Assembly (NCBI GenBank): GCA_022579005.1
Contig: MU401520.1
Location: 1-64,000, forward strand
From: Poronia punctata
Taxonomy: Eukaryota; Ascomycota; Sordariomycetes; Xylariales; Xylariaceae
Direction of reading: 5' to 3'
DNA: 64,000 bases
Positions within the stretch are counted from its first letter, which is position 1; every line of letters begins with the position of its first letter. The notes beneath the pieces are model-generated. The model did no database searches. It was not told where the DNA came from and saw nothing but the letters and a program-made list of their open reading frames with translations. Shown piece by piece: positions 14,115-25,216 of the stretch. A program made the translations under genes and the position numbers.

Positions 14115-15472
14115 AAGGGGGAGGATAAAGTGCCGATTGCCTCTATCAGGCTTGCAATATTGGCGGATCGTTTTATTTTCCATCGTGCAACGCCTATACT
14201 CGGCCAATGTGGCCGCTCCGCCCAATATGTTCCAACGACGCTATTCTTAATCTCCGCGAGAGAGCATGTGTCGATTCGGATGCTCATCTTGATCGACGAG
14301 GTTCTTAGCCGTGTAGGCGGGGGGGAGGAAATAGCGTTTGCGTTTTTCATTGCATCGTTGTACTAGCGGGATGGCGTGTTTGGGGCTGTCATATTTATTG
14401 CGTGCCATGGTGCAAAAATACAAATACCCGGCCAGCACAGCACGCCATCTCGTTCTTTTTTTCTCTGGATACCCCCCTTTCTGCCTTGTAGCAAAGACGA
14501 ACAACGGTACAAAAGCTCTCGAATGTTTGAATCTCGGGCGCGAGATTCCCCTCCTTTTACGCTTCTTATCACATTTTAACAATATCCCACTTTGTCTTTT
14601 CTTTTTCTAGATGCGGAGAGAGAAATGCTCGAAGCCGAAGAGGGGTGGTTCTTTCAATTAACACATCTAGCGCCTTACCTACACGTTTTTGAAGAGAAAT
14701 ATTTTTGTTAAACCTTCTCTTTTCTCTTTTCCCCCTTTGATTGTACTTATTTACGTGCCTTTCCAATCAGCTTGAAGAAAGTAAAGAAGATGAAGATGAA
14801 GAAAAGGTAATCAAGGCAAAAGGACAAAAGGGTGGGTAACAGGGCAGCCCTTGATATATGTCGTCTAAGCGTGTTTATTGTTTTTTTCTTTTTGTTTTCT
14901 TTTTCTGAAATATATATTTCAAGCAGAAAGAAGCAATTGACTGTTTGATACAGGAAGAATCTTATGATAATTACCTACCTAACCTACATTTATCTAACCT
15001 TTTAATGATATTTCGAAAATAAATGTAGATATTTTATATACATACATGCATGACCTAAGTAAAATCAACCAGACAGATATGTATTTCAGTAACAGTAAGA
15101 TCTGCTGAGATTCTAGGAATTTGTAACCTACCTAGTTCTAGGACAATCGGCCGTTTTTACGCAGTAATACCTAATCCTGTATACCCTTCCGTCGATTGAT
15201 TGATTGATTTGATGTTCGCCTCACAATCACAATCGCAACCAAACATCCATCCCATCCCATCCCATCCCATGATTCCCATCCATCCGGCCCGCCCCCCTCC
15301 ATCTCCTTCGCCGGCCTCAGGAGCCTCCTACCCAATACTAACCACCCCACATAGCATCACAAACCACCGAGCAAACTAATTTAGTATCACACAACGATAT
15401 AATTGATAAACAATTTTTACACGAGAACCCAGCATCCAACATCTCAGCCAATCAATTCGATTGTCTGGTTCA
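14115..15472. other. Intergenic, no protein gene seen
   Basis: This is the 3' flank of the RhoGAP gene and the 5' flank of the tRNA gene. It holds an AT-rich block at about 14870-15060 and two microsatellites. The short open frames on both strands resemble no family. Confidence 0.6.
15194..15270. repeat. Two microsatellites, (GATT)n and (CCCAT)n
   Basis: A (GATT)n run occupies 15194-15209 and a (CCCAT)n run of about five units lies at 15246-15270, roughly 200 bp before the tRNA gene. Nothing ties them to a function. Confidence 0.85.
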
Positions 15473-15614
15473 GGTTGTATAGTATAGTGGTCAGTACGGC
15501 TCGTTGTGGTCGAAAGTCAACCCGCCTCCTTTCGGGGGGGACAATGGTCTTCTTCAATTTAGGACGAAAGATTATAATACCGAGCAGACTCAGGTTCGAT
15601 TCCTGATACAGCCA
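15473..15614 (+). tRNA. tRNA-His (GTG) with a 70-nt intron
   Basis: The acceptor stem GGTTGTA (15473-15479) pairs with TACAGCC (15607-15613), followed by discriminator A, as expected for eukaryotic tRNA-His. The D arm is GTAT/GTAC around AGTGGTCA. The anticodon stem GCTCG (15499-15503) pairs with CGAGC (15581-15585), and the loop reads TT-GTG-G before the break. The T arm is TCAGG-TTCGATT-CCTGA. Between positions 37 and 38, the standard eukaryotic nuclear tRNA intron site, lie 70 extra nt (15510-15579). No other three-base anticodon fits this loop. Residue G-1 would be added after transcription. A T-rich tract downstream fits RNA polymerase III termination. Confidence 0.88.
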
Positions 15615-15624
15615 TCCCCAATAA

Positions 15625-15635
15625 TTTTCTTTTTT
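15625..15635 (+). terminator. RNA polymerase III terminator of tRNA-His
   Basis: A four-T run and a six-T run separated by one C start about 11 nt after the discriminator base. This is the usual Pol III stop signal. Confidence 0.7.
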
Positions 15636-16504
15636 GCCTTTTGTTTTGTCACATACCTGACAGCAGCTGTATGTGAGTGAGCAATCGCTTTACCCTATTC
15701 GTCTGTTATCTAACACATTTCGCCCGGAAGAAAAAGGAAGAAAAAAAAGGAACAGTTAGTAGTTGGTTATGGTATGTCAGGTTAGTTAGGTAGATGTTAT
15801 CTTATGCATATTCTGAATTACAGTCATTTTTGGCGCCTCTGGGCAGGTGGAAAGAATTGCAGCCAAGCTCATAACTACCTCCTTACCTACTGGTACTACT
15901 ATACCTGTTGTGTTGTCGGGCCATGGGTATCGTGAAGGGGAAGTATAGACATCTATCAATGACATTAGCTCAGCTTGGTTAAAAAGATACGTTAGTATAG
16001 ATGTGCTGCGGTCCAAGAAAGTCGAGGAGTCTTGGGGCCAAGAAGATATTCGCATCTCATTTCAGAGACGATCAAACACCCTTGAGTCCAGGCGAGAAGC
16101 CCTTCTCTAGATAGTTAGTATAGAACGAACGAATGGCATCCGTTTGATGCGATGTAGGTTCATACGAGGCGCTGTAGATAGGCCGACGGCTAAAACGCTC
16201 ATATCTTGTCCTGCTCTTTCATATTATGTAGGTACTATACTGTGAAAATATGACTGGGTCTTTGCGCCAGGTTCTACCCTGATAACCCTTTTTCGGACGC
16301 CGACGCCTCCCGGCGAAACTTTAACGTGAAGCCCCCGGGCGTACTACCCGCTCATCTGAAAGAGACGGGAGTGACATGTGTAAAGAGTGGGGTAGCTACG
16401 CCTCCGAAACAGAGGGCAGCCCCCGCAACTCGGGTATCTCCAGGGTAAGTAAACCAATCGTTTTCGAAAAGACCAAAAAAGAAATTCATGAAACAATATC
16501 CGTC
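15636..16504. other. Intergenic, no gene seen
   Basis: The stretch lies between the tRNA-His terminator and the end of the amino acid permease gene, so it includes that gene's 3' flank. No open frame here has a family signature. Confidence 0.6.
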
Positions 16505-18593
16505 TTAGATGCCATTGCTGGCACAAGAAAACGGCCGACCAACTGAACCCGCTTCGTACTCGTCTATAATGCCCTGAACAGTGGCGTAGGTGCCAGCAGT
16601 CAAGAAGAAAACCCCTGTAATGATGATGACGACGTTTAGGATCCCTTCAAACCAGGCTCGGTAAGTCCGGGCTTTGTAGAATGGAAGGGCACCATCCGCC
16701 TTTCTCATGCGGAAGTAAGCCACGCCCCAGAATATGAAACCGAAGAATGAATCGAAGAGTGAGGACAGGAGGGAAAGAACTACAAGAAGACAGGTCAGCT
16801 GCGATCGTCCAAGGCTATCCGGGTATCGAGTTGCTCACGTGAACCGAAGAACGGGATGGAGTTGGCGATAATAAAGGCGAGTACCCAAGTGATGACTAGC
16901 AAGTTTTTGTCAGCAAGCGGTGGAAAGCCCTAACAGGTTTGAAGAAGACGTACATAGGATTCCAGACCAGGAAAGCCAACCGACAACCGTGTTCTCATTC
17001 TTGTGCCGCGTGTTGTGAAAGACACGCAAGAAAACGAAACGGGCCGAGACGGAGGCATACAGAACACCTAGGAATATGATGGTGGGTATCATGAAAGAGA
17101 AGGCGACTTTCTTATACACGGGCTGCAAAGATCCAAACGCAGGGCTCGTCATGTACTGGTTGCCGGTGAAGGCATATACAGTCCCTCCAACGATACTGAA
17201 GACGATGATCTCGAGTATGGTACAGGCCCACAGTGCCTTGGGGAAATCCCGGGGATCCTTCATCTCCGCGATGAAGCTAGGTAACGTGATTTGACCGATG
17301 AAGGTATAGCTAATGTTTAAAAAGGCGTTGACGCCACTGACGAAAGTGGTGCTCGGCAAGGGTATCACCGTCATGATCGGTGCGCCGAACGGTAGGGCCT
17401 TTCCAGTGACGGGGTCCGTCGTCGGCAACGCGTTATAACCTGCCGGATGACTCTCTATGGCGGAGAAAATAACGGCCAAGAGGACCGAGACAAAAGTGAA
17501 AAAGGCCGAGCCGGTTCCCAAATGCGAGAGGACACCAAAGGTACGGGGTAACGAACAGATCCATGATATGATAGCAACGATGAGACCGATGGTCACGGTC
17601 TGACAAGCAATGGTCGTGGTGTCCCCCCCAATCAATGTGTTCACGTACTTGGCCCCAGTGAGCACGTGAAGACCCTAAGAGCCAAAGCATGGTCAGGTGG
17701 CGTCCTTCAGCGAACCGCAGGGGCGGGAGGGAAAGGCTGTTGACTGACTTGGATAAATGTGTTGTTTAGAACAAACATGACTGCAGTAAACCACCAAGCC
17801 CATTTTTTATTCCAGAAGAGCATCTGGCCAATGTCGCAGACATCACGAACTTCTGGGTGCCGTAGACAGAACTGCCAGAGGATGAGAGAACTGCGGTGAT
17901 GTATGAGTACGAGTACGAGTATAGGAATGGACAAATTGTGGTTCCTTTTCCGGCATGGGACAACACATACGTATAGAGTACAATTAGCGATACCACGACG
18001 GTGAGTATGAGCCTGTGAAGCGCGTTAGAAAAAGACTGAACGAACGGAACGGACCGGCGACCTCTGCACGATGGCTGGTGGGATCAAGGGAAACTTACCC
18101 AGGTACCAGGCCCAATACGCTGTAAGACCAAGGGAAACTCATGATGGCCTATGATATGTGGGAACGAGCCGGTCAGTCAGACGCATCCATATAACCAGCC
18201 GTTGTGGGGGGGCCCCGAGCACAAGCGTCATTACTCGTTCATGACAGAAAACCGCAGCTTTACGTCAGAACTCACCAGACAAATATATTCGGAAAACAGC
18301 AATGCGGCAGTCTTCTGCCAACTACAAGTGCGGTACTGGATGGCGCTCCCGGCCTCTTGGGCCAACTGCTTCTGGATGATGGCGTCGCTCCCGAGCCCAA
18401 TGGAGGAGTCGTCGTCCGAGGTGCCATCCGCCACGGGAGCAACTGTAGGCGCGATGCGACGGCCGATGACCGTGTGCGGTCCACCAAACCAGGAAGACCA
18501 ATCCCGCGAGTCCGAGTCCGTGTCGGCCGTTGGAATCTCGTTGTCGCGTACAGCGCCCGGGAACGAGCCCTCCTTCCTCGTTGTGGAAGACAT
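16505..18593 (-). CDS. Amino acid permease, Mtr type (AAAP family)
   Basis: Seven exons, in transcript order: 18593-18276, 18148-18099, 18012-17971, 17890-17749, 17674-16954, 16895-16839 and 16779-16505, giving 534 aa. The product is a plasma-membrane amino acid/proton symporter of the Aa_trans family, resembling the Neurospora neutral and aromatic amino acid carrier Mtr. The first 100 residues are hydrophilic and cytosolic. Family blocks follow: AIMSFPWSYSVLGLVPG (TM1), SLILWQFCLRHPEVRDVCDI, NTFIQGLHVLTGAKYVNTL, ISYTFIGQITLPSFIAEMKDPRDFPKAL (written across two helices), and a C-terminal IFWGVAYFRM block with further helices. About eleven membrane segments are expected. Every donor and acceptor follows GT-AG and phases agree across all six introns; exons 2 and 3 are only 50 and 42 nt. 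Substrate range cannot be read from sequence. Confidence 0.9.
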
Positions 18594-21500
18594 TTTCGCG
18601 TAAAGGAACGTCGGCGGCAAGATTGGTTGGGAGTCGCAGTAAGCGAATGAAGGGACAGGACTCAGACGTCTCAGATAGTGAAAATGCCCTGGGAAAGAAG
18701 ACGGAAGGAGGACGGCAGGAAAGATACGTTTTGACGTGTAGAGCGGCTAGACTAGGTGGCCCAGTTGCTACCTAGGGTCTGCCAACCAATACTCGTAGGT
18801 ACTTAAAGTAACGTCTTGTCTTCTTTTTCACTACAGTACACGTACCCGTTATTAGGTGCTTCTGCAGGATTCACCGTGCGTGGAAGGTATTTGATTTGGA
18901 AAAAGCTAATGTATGAGTACGGTGGGCACGGTATCTTGTATCTGTACGACATCCAGCAGTTCGGGCCCAGGGTCGGGAGCTTCGGTCTTGCGTACATACA
19001 TAAGTTTATGTTTGTCTACACGTCCAACATACCTGGGCAGCCCTGACAGCTCTGGTACCATACAACTTGTTCATTTGATGGACGGGTAGGTAAGGACCTA
19101 ACCTAAGGTTTTAAAGCGTAATGATGACCATGATGTTAAGGATCCTTACAGATATTAGTAGGCGAGATACAATGGTGTCTAGTAGGGCTTCCCATAGATC
19201 CCTGGAGCGTGCAAGTGTGGGCTGAAAATCTTTGTGTACCAACGCGTAAGACCTCCCAGTAATGACGTGATGTGGTTGGTGACCAGGTGGCTTGTAGAGA
19301 GCCTTACGGGAAAGTCCAAGGAAAAGTGCAGGTGGAATGCGATGTAAGGAAGGTTCAGATGGCTTCTTGTTTAGCACCTACCAAGCTGGGACTAGTTATA
19401 TTCGAAGGAAGCGCAGTTTTTGCCTTTGATCCTCTCAGATGTCCTCGATGTTCCTTATACTAGAACCCCACCAGAGTTGGCACTATGTAACCTGGTAGGA
19501 ACGTTACTAATAATAAGAAGAAGCAGCAGCAAATTTGCATAAATACAAGGGTCCCTGCTGTTGGAATTTCGGCGCGTGGAAATGCGATAGGTAATTAGGT
19601 ACTAGGAGGGAGATTGAGTGCAAGGCAGCCAAATTGAATAATACCCTGATTATTGAAGCCCATTCATATATAATACACCTCAGGTGAATCGGCGGCTTTG
19701 AAAATTTGGGATTTATTCCTTACTGCTGGTATATGCTGGCTCGCGATGTAAGGTATCCCTTCTGGTAAAAGACTACACTCGAACTCTTACGTCATTGGCA
19801 TATATGAACCTATGTCTACACGTTGTAATCTCTCTCACATGTCTAGGTAGACCATTCCAAACCGCTCTCGACCTTTGGTTGAGAACACGTTGGTGCTACC
19901 TACATCGCTTGCATACCGGCTTCGATCTAACCTAACCTAACGGAAAGACAACAACGCCGCAATGCTAAAGCTGAATTATGAGACAATAGATGCGTGAAGC
20001 TATAAGCTTTTGGCCATCTCCGACTAGCCAGCTTGGCAAGTCTTAATCCAAAGTCAGAAATTGGCGGTTCTTCGGCGGATAATTGCATTATGACAGAATG
20101 TTTTAACGGGGAACTTGCAACGCTGAATAATCTCTTAATGGGGCGGAGAGTCTGTAAAGACGGATTTTCTACAAGCAAAAGGCCATATTCGCTAGATGTC
20201 TGATATTCCTACAAACCCGTCTATCTCACCAACATAACTAATCGGCATCCGCCAAGTACGCGAAAAATAAGACACAGAACCGTAAATAGGAAAGGCTTGC
20301 CCATCGGTTCCGGTTCCATCGGTGATGCACTGATGCCATACTGTCCAGGGATGAAGCCTATAGTCACACTGCCGCTTACCTATGGAACTTCTTTCTCGAG
20401 TAGTACATTCGTACAGGAACTTCATGGGTGTCTGGCAGACTGGCCTAGCACAGGTTCGACAGGGAAGAGACGAGTGCTACGACGGTTTACTCATAAATAC
20501 CCGTCCTCCTGCGGCCTGCCTGTCCGGTACTTTGCCTCCCCCCTTTCTTCTATCAACACTCCGTTTTGTTGTCGGGTCATATACAAGGTGGCAAGACTTT
20601 ACGGCCTACTGCGAAATAATCACTTGTACTTTGTATACTTTCGTTTATATTTTAGTTTGGGATATGAGAGTACGGAAAGATGACAGCTAACCTCAGAAGA
20701 AACGATTACCTGCCGATGTGGAGACATGTATCGTGGCTTTTCGAACCACAGAGTCATATCTTCGGGTCTCGAGTTCGGCCAGCTAAGAGCCCCGGGGTTG
20801 AAATATGCACCTTGATAATAAGGGATCCCGCGAGCACGATTGTGACCTGACTACCAAAATAAGAGGCCAATTCTCACGGGAGACGGAGTATCAGACGCTG
20901 GTGCCAGCAAAGGACCTGTGCTCGAGAATGTGCAGTTATGCCTCCAGACTTTCTCGTGGCATGGGCACACTTTGGCCACTCGTCTGTTGCCAGTACAGCA
21001 GCCCGGGGTGATTCTGGTAAAAACAACCTGTCTCTAGGCGCATTGCCCATCGCCGAAGACTTGGGGCTAACTTATTTACCACGTGTTTTCGAATGGGGCC
21101 GTGAACCACACGGTCGGGCCTGTGGGCTCGCCTAATCTGTGCGCCCGGAAGAGGTCAAGGCACATCTTATATACCTGCTGACCTACGGTAGTCGGTCTGC
21201 CGGCTATTGTTTTATGCTGGATGAGACCACAAAACGAGGAACAGTGGCCGCATTGCCCACAAGTGGGGAGTGGCCCACAACATAATACTGGGCAGCAAAA
21301 GGCCGAGGCGGAAAGGTTAAAATCGGAGCGGACGAGGCAGCGAGGCCTCGAAGCGATGAAACTTGTTTGCAAGTAGATTCCGCCACCCGCCTCATAGCGG
21401 TGCAATAGTACATTTACACACGCACCATAGTGCCTGCATACACCATACTAAACTCGCAGTCTTCGAGATTCGGGGGTATTTCTTGTCTTCCTATTGCTGC

Positions 21501-22398
21501 AAAGAGCGGGGTTTTGCGGCTCAGGGTTTTTTTTTTCCTTTTTGGATGTACGCGAAATCGGCTTGTGGTGGAAGACACTTGATGGGCAGCGGGTTAAAGT
21601 AAGGTGCCCCCCCAACATATATGACCCCTGCCAACAGCACGCGGGAGAGCTGATGCCACGGATATATAGAGCCGTCAAGCATATAAGGTTAGGTGATAGT
21701 TGCCTACATGTACACGTATGCTCAAGCTATTATAGTAGGTACTTTAGGTACAAGTTGCCGAGAAACTATCCGGCGAAGCAGCGTGGCGCCTCTGTTCTCG
21801 AACGCTAAAGATATTCAAATTCTAGCGGAATACGAGTTGGTATGAGTATTCGCAATGATTCCGCAAAATCTTGTATGCTTAAAGTATCTAGGTCGGCGCT
21901 AGAAAGATCCTAATCGTAGCCAAGCCTGCTAAAAGAAAAAGCTGAAATAACCCCAAACCCTTCCCCAACATTTTACCTAACTAAAATGCTTGACTTCTTG
22001 TCTAGCCCCGCGAGAGTGGGGTGTTTAGCCAATCTAGAATACCGGTAAGCTAGCCTAACGAGTGCCTAGACACCTCAGTGGGGAAGGCCCGGGGCCTTTT
22101 ACTAACCTAACATGGCATACTTTGGGGAAAGAGACCTGGTCGTGATTACTTATTATGTATAAGATGATCTTCCAATGCCCATTCCACGGTCCTGAGATTT
22201 TGGCTGTTGCTTTTTTCGCTTTTCTCAGCCGTCTGGCGATCGATCTCTCATCTCTGTGCTTGCTCGCCGGTCACCCTTTGTCGCCAGGCTGTTATTTCCT
22301 TTTTTCTGGAATAGCGCATCCGTCTCTGTCCGCGCTTCTACGGGCCCGTTTACGTCGTGCGACAGTTGAGCGCCTGTAACACACAGGGTCCTGCCAAG
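18594..22398. other. Intergenic tract between divergent transporter genes, no gene seen
   Basis: This 3.8-kb stretch separates the amino acid permease and the MFS carrier, which are transcribed away from each other, so both promoters must lie here. Open frames of up to 128 codons (for example 20297-20683) show no family motif or plausible intron-exon extension. TACTCGTA occurs at 18790. Confidence 0.55.
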
Positions 22399-24622
22399 AT
22401 GGCTATCGGCAAAAATTCCTGTACGTTATTGGCACAAACAAATCCGACCTGTTGGCTCGGCCGCGATTGGGCGGCATTATATAGTATACAAAAGAGGCGA
22501 CCAAAAGCCCTGCGGCTGACATGAAGAAACAGCCGGCACTAGCCTCGACAATGAGAAAGGGGCCGACATCGTCGTGCCGTCCGGCAACACGTACCACCCG
22601 GGATTTGTGGATTCCGACCGCGATGATCTCAACGTGGTGTGCCCGCCACACACGACCGAGCGCAAGATCAAGAACCGCATCGACTGGCATATCCTGCCTT
22701 TCGTCTCTATCATGTACCTCCTGGCTTTCCTGGACCGAGTGAATATCGCAAATGCAAAGGCGTTTGATCTCCAGGACGACCTTGGCCTCCACAAGACCGA
22801 GTATAACACGGGTATGTTTCTCGCCGGATCGTCCGGAAACAGGAAAATCGGATGTGTACATATGTTAACACCCCTCCCCAGCTCTGACCATCTTCTTCGT
22901 TCCTTACGTCATCTTCGAGGTGCCCAGCAACATTTTGCTCAAGCGGTTCTCTCCCCGAGTATGGCTGTCTATGTGCATGATGGGCTTCGGACTCGTCTCT
23001 ATCTTTCAGGGACTTGTCCAGAATTACGCTGGTCTTGTGAGTAGACAACAGGTCTGCGCGGCACAGATCCCCCCCGTGTCCGTGTCCGTGGAATCGGGAA
23101 CTTCCGACTTACAACTCGTGCATAGCTTACGACTCGGTTCTTCCTTGGTGTGTTCGAGACCGGAATGTTTCCAGGTATGTGTCACTTCTTCAATCCCTAG
23201 CTCGGATGACCGAAACTAACGTTACAATAGGATGCTTTTATCTCATTGGTGAGTAACCTGCATTCGATGCCATATCACGCTTTATGCTGCCGGAGTCGGA
23301 GCATGATTTCTATACTATATACATGGATGAACGTTACTGACACTTCTATCTTCCCCTCAAGGCATGTGGTATAAAAGAAGTGAAGCCCAGAAGCGGTATT
23401 CGCTGTTCTTCAGCTCTACCTCCCTTGCTGGCGCTTTCGGCGGATTGCTTGCGTCGGCCATTGGAAAAAGTACGTATCTCTGTACCCCTGGCATCCATCA
23501 CCAAACACAGGGACATGAGATGACAGGTCAACTAACTGTAACTAGTGGACGGGGTCCGAGGATTTTCAGGCTGGAGATGGATTTTTATCCTCGAAGGCGT
23601 AATAACCGCCGTTGTCGCCATCATCTTCTTCTTCACATTCCCCTCTTTGTAAGCCGCGACTGCCCTCAAGACTGGCCTAGACTAGACCAGGCAGGCTTTC
23701 TTTTTATTTCTTCTCGCTAACCAAGGAAAACCGAAAACAGCCCAGAGGAAGCTAAATGGTTAAACGAAGAGGAGCGAACATTCGTCAAGGCGCGCCTGCA
23801 GGCCGAACAAGGAAACAACGGCGCAGAGCGCAAGATCACCTTCCACGACGTCGTCACCGTCATGAAGGACCACCGCATCTGGCTCGGCGGCTTCATGTAC
23901 CTGGGAATGATCGTGCCGGCCTACAGCTATGCCTTCTTCTCGCCCGCCATCATCTCGACGTACGACTACAGTCCCATCCAGACGCAGCTGCACTCTGTCC
24001 CTCCCTGGGCCGCCTCTTTCGCCTTCTCGCTCCTCGTCGCCACCCTGTCCGATTGGACTCAACATCGCGCCGCCTTCGCGCTCGCTCCCTTGTCCATCTC
24101 CATCGCCGCCTTGGCCGCCTTGCTCTCCATCCACACCAACACCACGGTCGAGTACGCCATGCTGCACCTCGTCACCATTGGCACGTATGGCGTCATGCCC
24201 ATCGTCGTCTGCTGGTTCCAGATGAATCTGGGCGGTCATCACCGTCGCGCCATCGGTTCAGCATGGCAGATAGGATTCGGAAATCTGTATGTCCCCTCCC
24301 CCCTCCATTTCTTCTTTCCCTCCCCCGCTCCCCTTTTTCTCTATAATACTCCTATAGATTAGACTAACCTAGATAAAATTGAAATAGCGGCGGCATCATA
24401 GCCACCTACCTCTTCCTAGACACCGACGCCCCATACTTCACAAAGGGCTACTCCATCTGTCTAGCCTTCATCCTCTTATCCGCCATCTCCTCAACTCTGT
24501 ATCTCATATCCATCCACCTGGAGAATAAGAGACGCGCCAAGACGGTCACCAACGTCGGTCTTTCCGAGTACGAGAAGACCGAGATGGGCGATCTGAACCC
24601 CGAGTATAGATACATGTACTAG
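22399..24622 (+). CDS. MFS transporter, anion:cation symporter family
   Basis: Nine exons: 22399-22420, 22533-22811, 22882-23036, 23126-23174, 23231-23248, 23362-23469, 23546-23648, 23741-24286 and 24388-24622, giving 504 aa. It belongs to the group containing allantoate, pantothenate and nicotinate permeases (Dal5, Tna1). The hydrophilic N terminus leads into KIKNRIDWHILPFVSIMYLLAFLDRVNIANA (TM1; written here as one family block over two turns), then VPYVIFEVPSNILLKRF, TTRFFLGVFETGMFPG, GWRWIFILEGVITA and RRAIGSAWQIGFGNLGGII. All are typical of the family, and twelve helices are expected. The first exon codes only MAIGKNS plus one base; no ATG exists in frame in exon 2, which supports the upstream ATG with a GTACGT donor and a GCTGAC branch point. 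Exon 5 is an 18-nt microexon. The substrate is probably a carboxylate or vitamin-like anion but is not identifiable. Confidence 0.88.
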
Positions 24623-25216
24623 ATTTAGATTGGTGCTGCTTTGTCCCGAGGGAAGAAGAAGAAGAAGTGACGAGAAGGGTTTTTTTGTTATATTTTGCAG
24701 ATAATCCGTCTGTCTCTGGAATGGTAACGGTGGATAGATGACCTGATTGGATGAAAGAAAGGAATACATCCTGTTGGAATTAGATAGAATAAATACCCTG
24801 ACCATTTGTGTTTGAATGTTTAGACTACCTACCTAGGTTAGGTTGTATAGATTCTCTGTTTAGATAGGCTATCTATAAGACATCGTCGCCTTTTATTTAC
24901 TCGCTGCTGCGATGATTCCACAGCTTGCATGGTGGTGATATGCAAGTAATAGAGCAAGGGGAAAAAGAGAACAGCATTTCAGAAAATGAAACCATTGGTA
25001 GGGGATGTATGGATTTATTCAACTCCCTTCTTTCAAACGCCAACCCCACATCTATAGATGCAGATTTATGTCCGCATCGCAACTAACGTTCGGAAACTCT
25101 TATAATAAGCCACAGACAAAAGTGCGTCCATGTTTGTGATAACAAAGTACCGCTGTCATTCCAAAAACAACGCCAAAATATACCGCATGCTTCTGGTTTT
25201 TTCTCTTTTTTCTTTT
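24623..25216. other. Convergent intergenic spacer
   Basis: The spacer lies between the 3' ends of the MFS gene and the kinase gene transcribed towards it. It contains T-rich and AT-rich stretches and an ACCTACCTAGGTTAGG word near 24828. No coding potential was recognised. Confidence 0.6.

Noticed and set aside
23756..24346. Long overlapping frames of 196 codons (+) and 160 codons (-) inside the MFS gene
   Set aside because: Both are shadows of exon 8. They are Arg/His-rich or Asp/Gly-rich and lack any family pattern, whereas the third frame continues the transporter.
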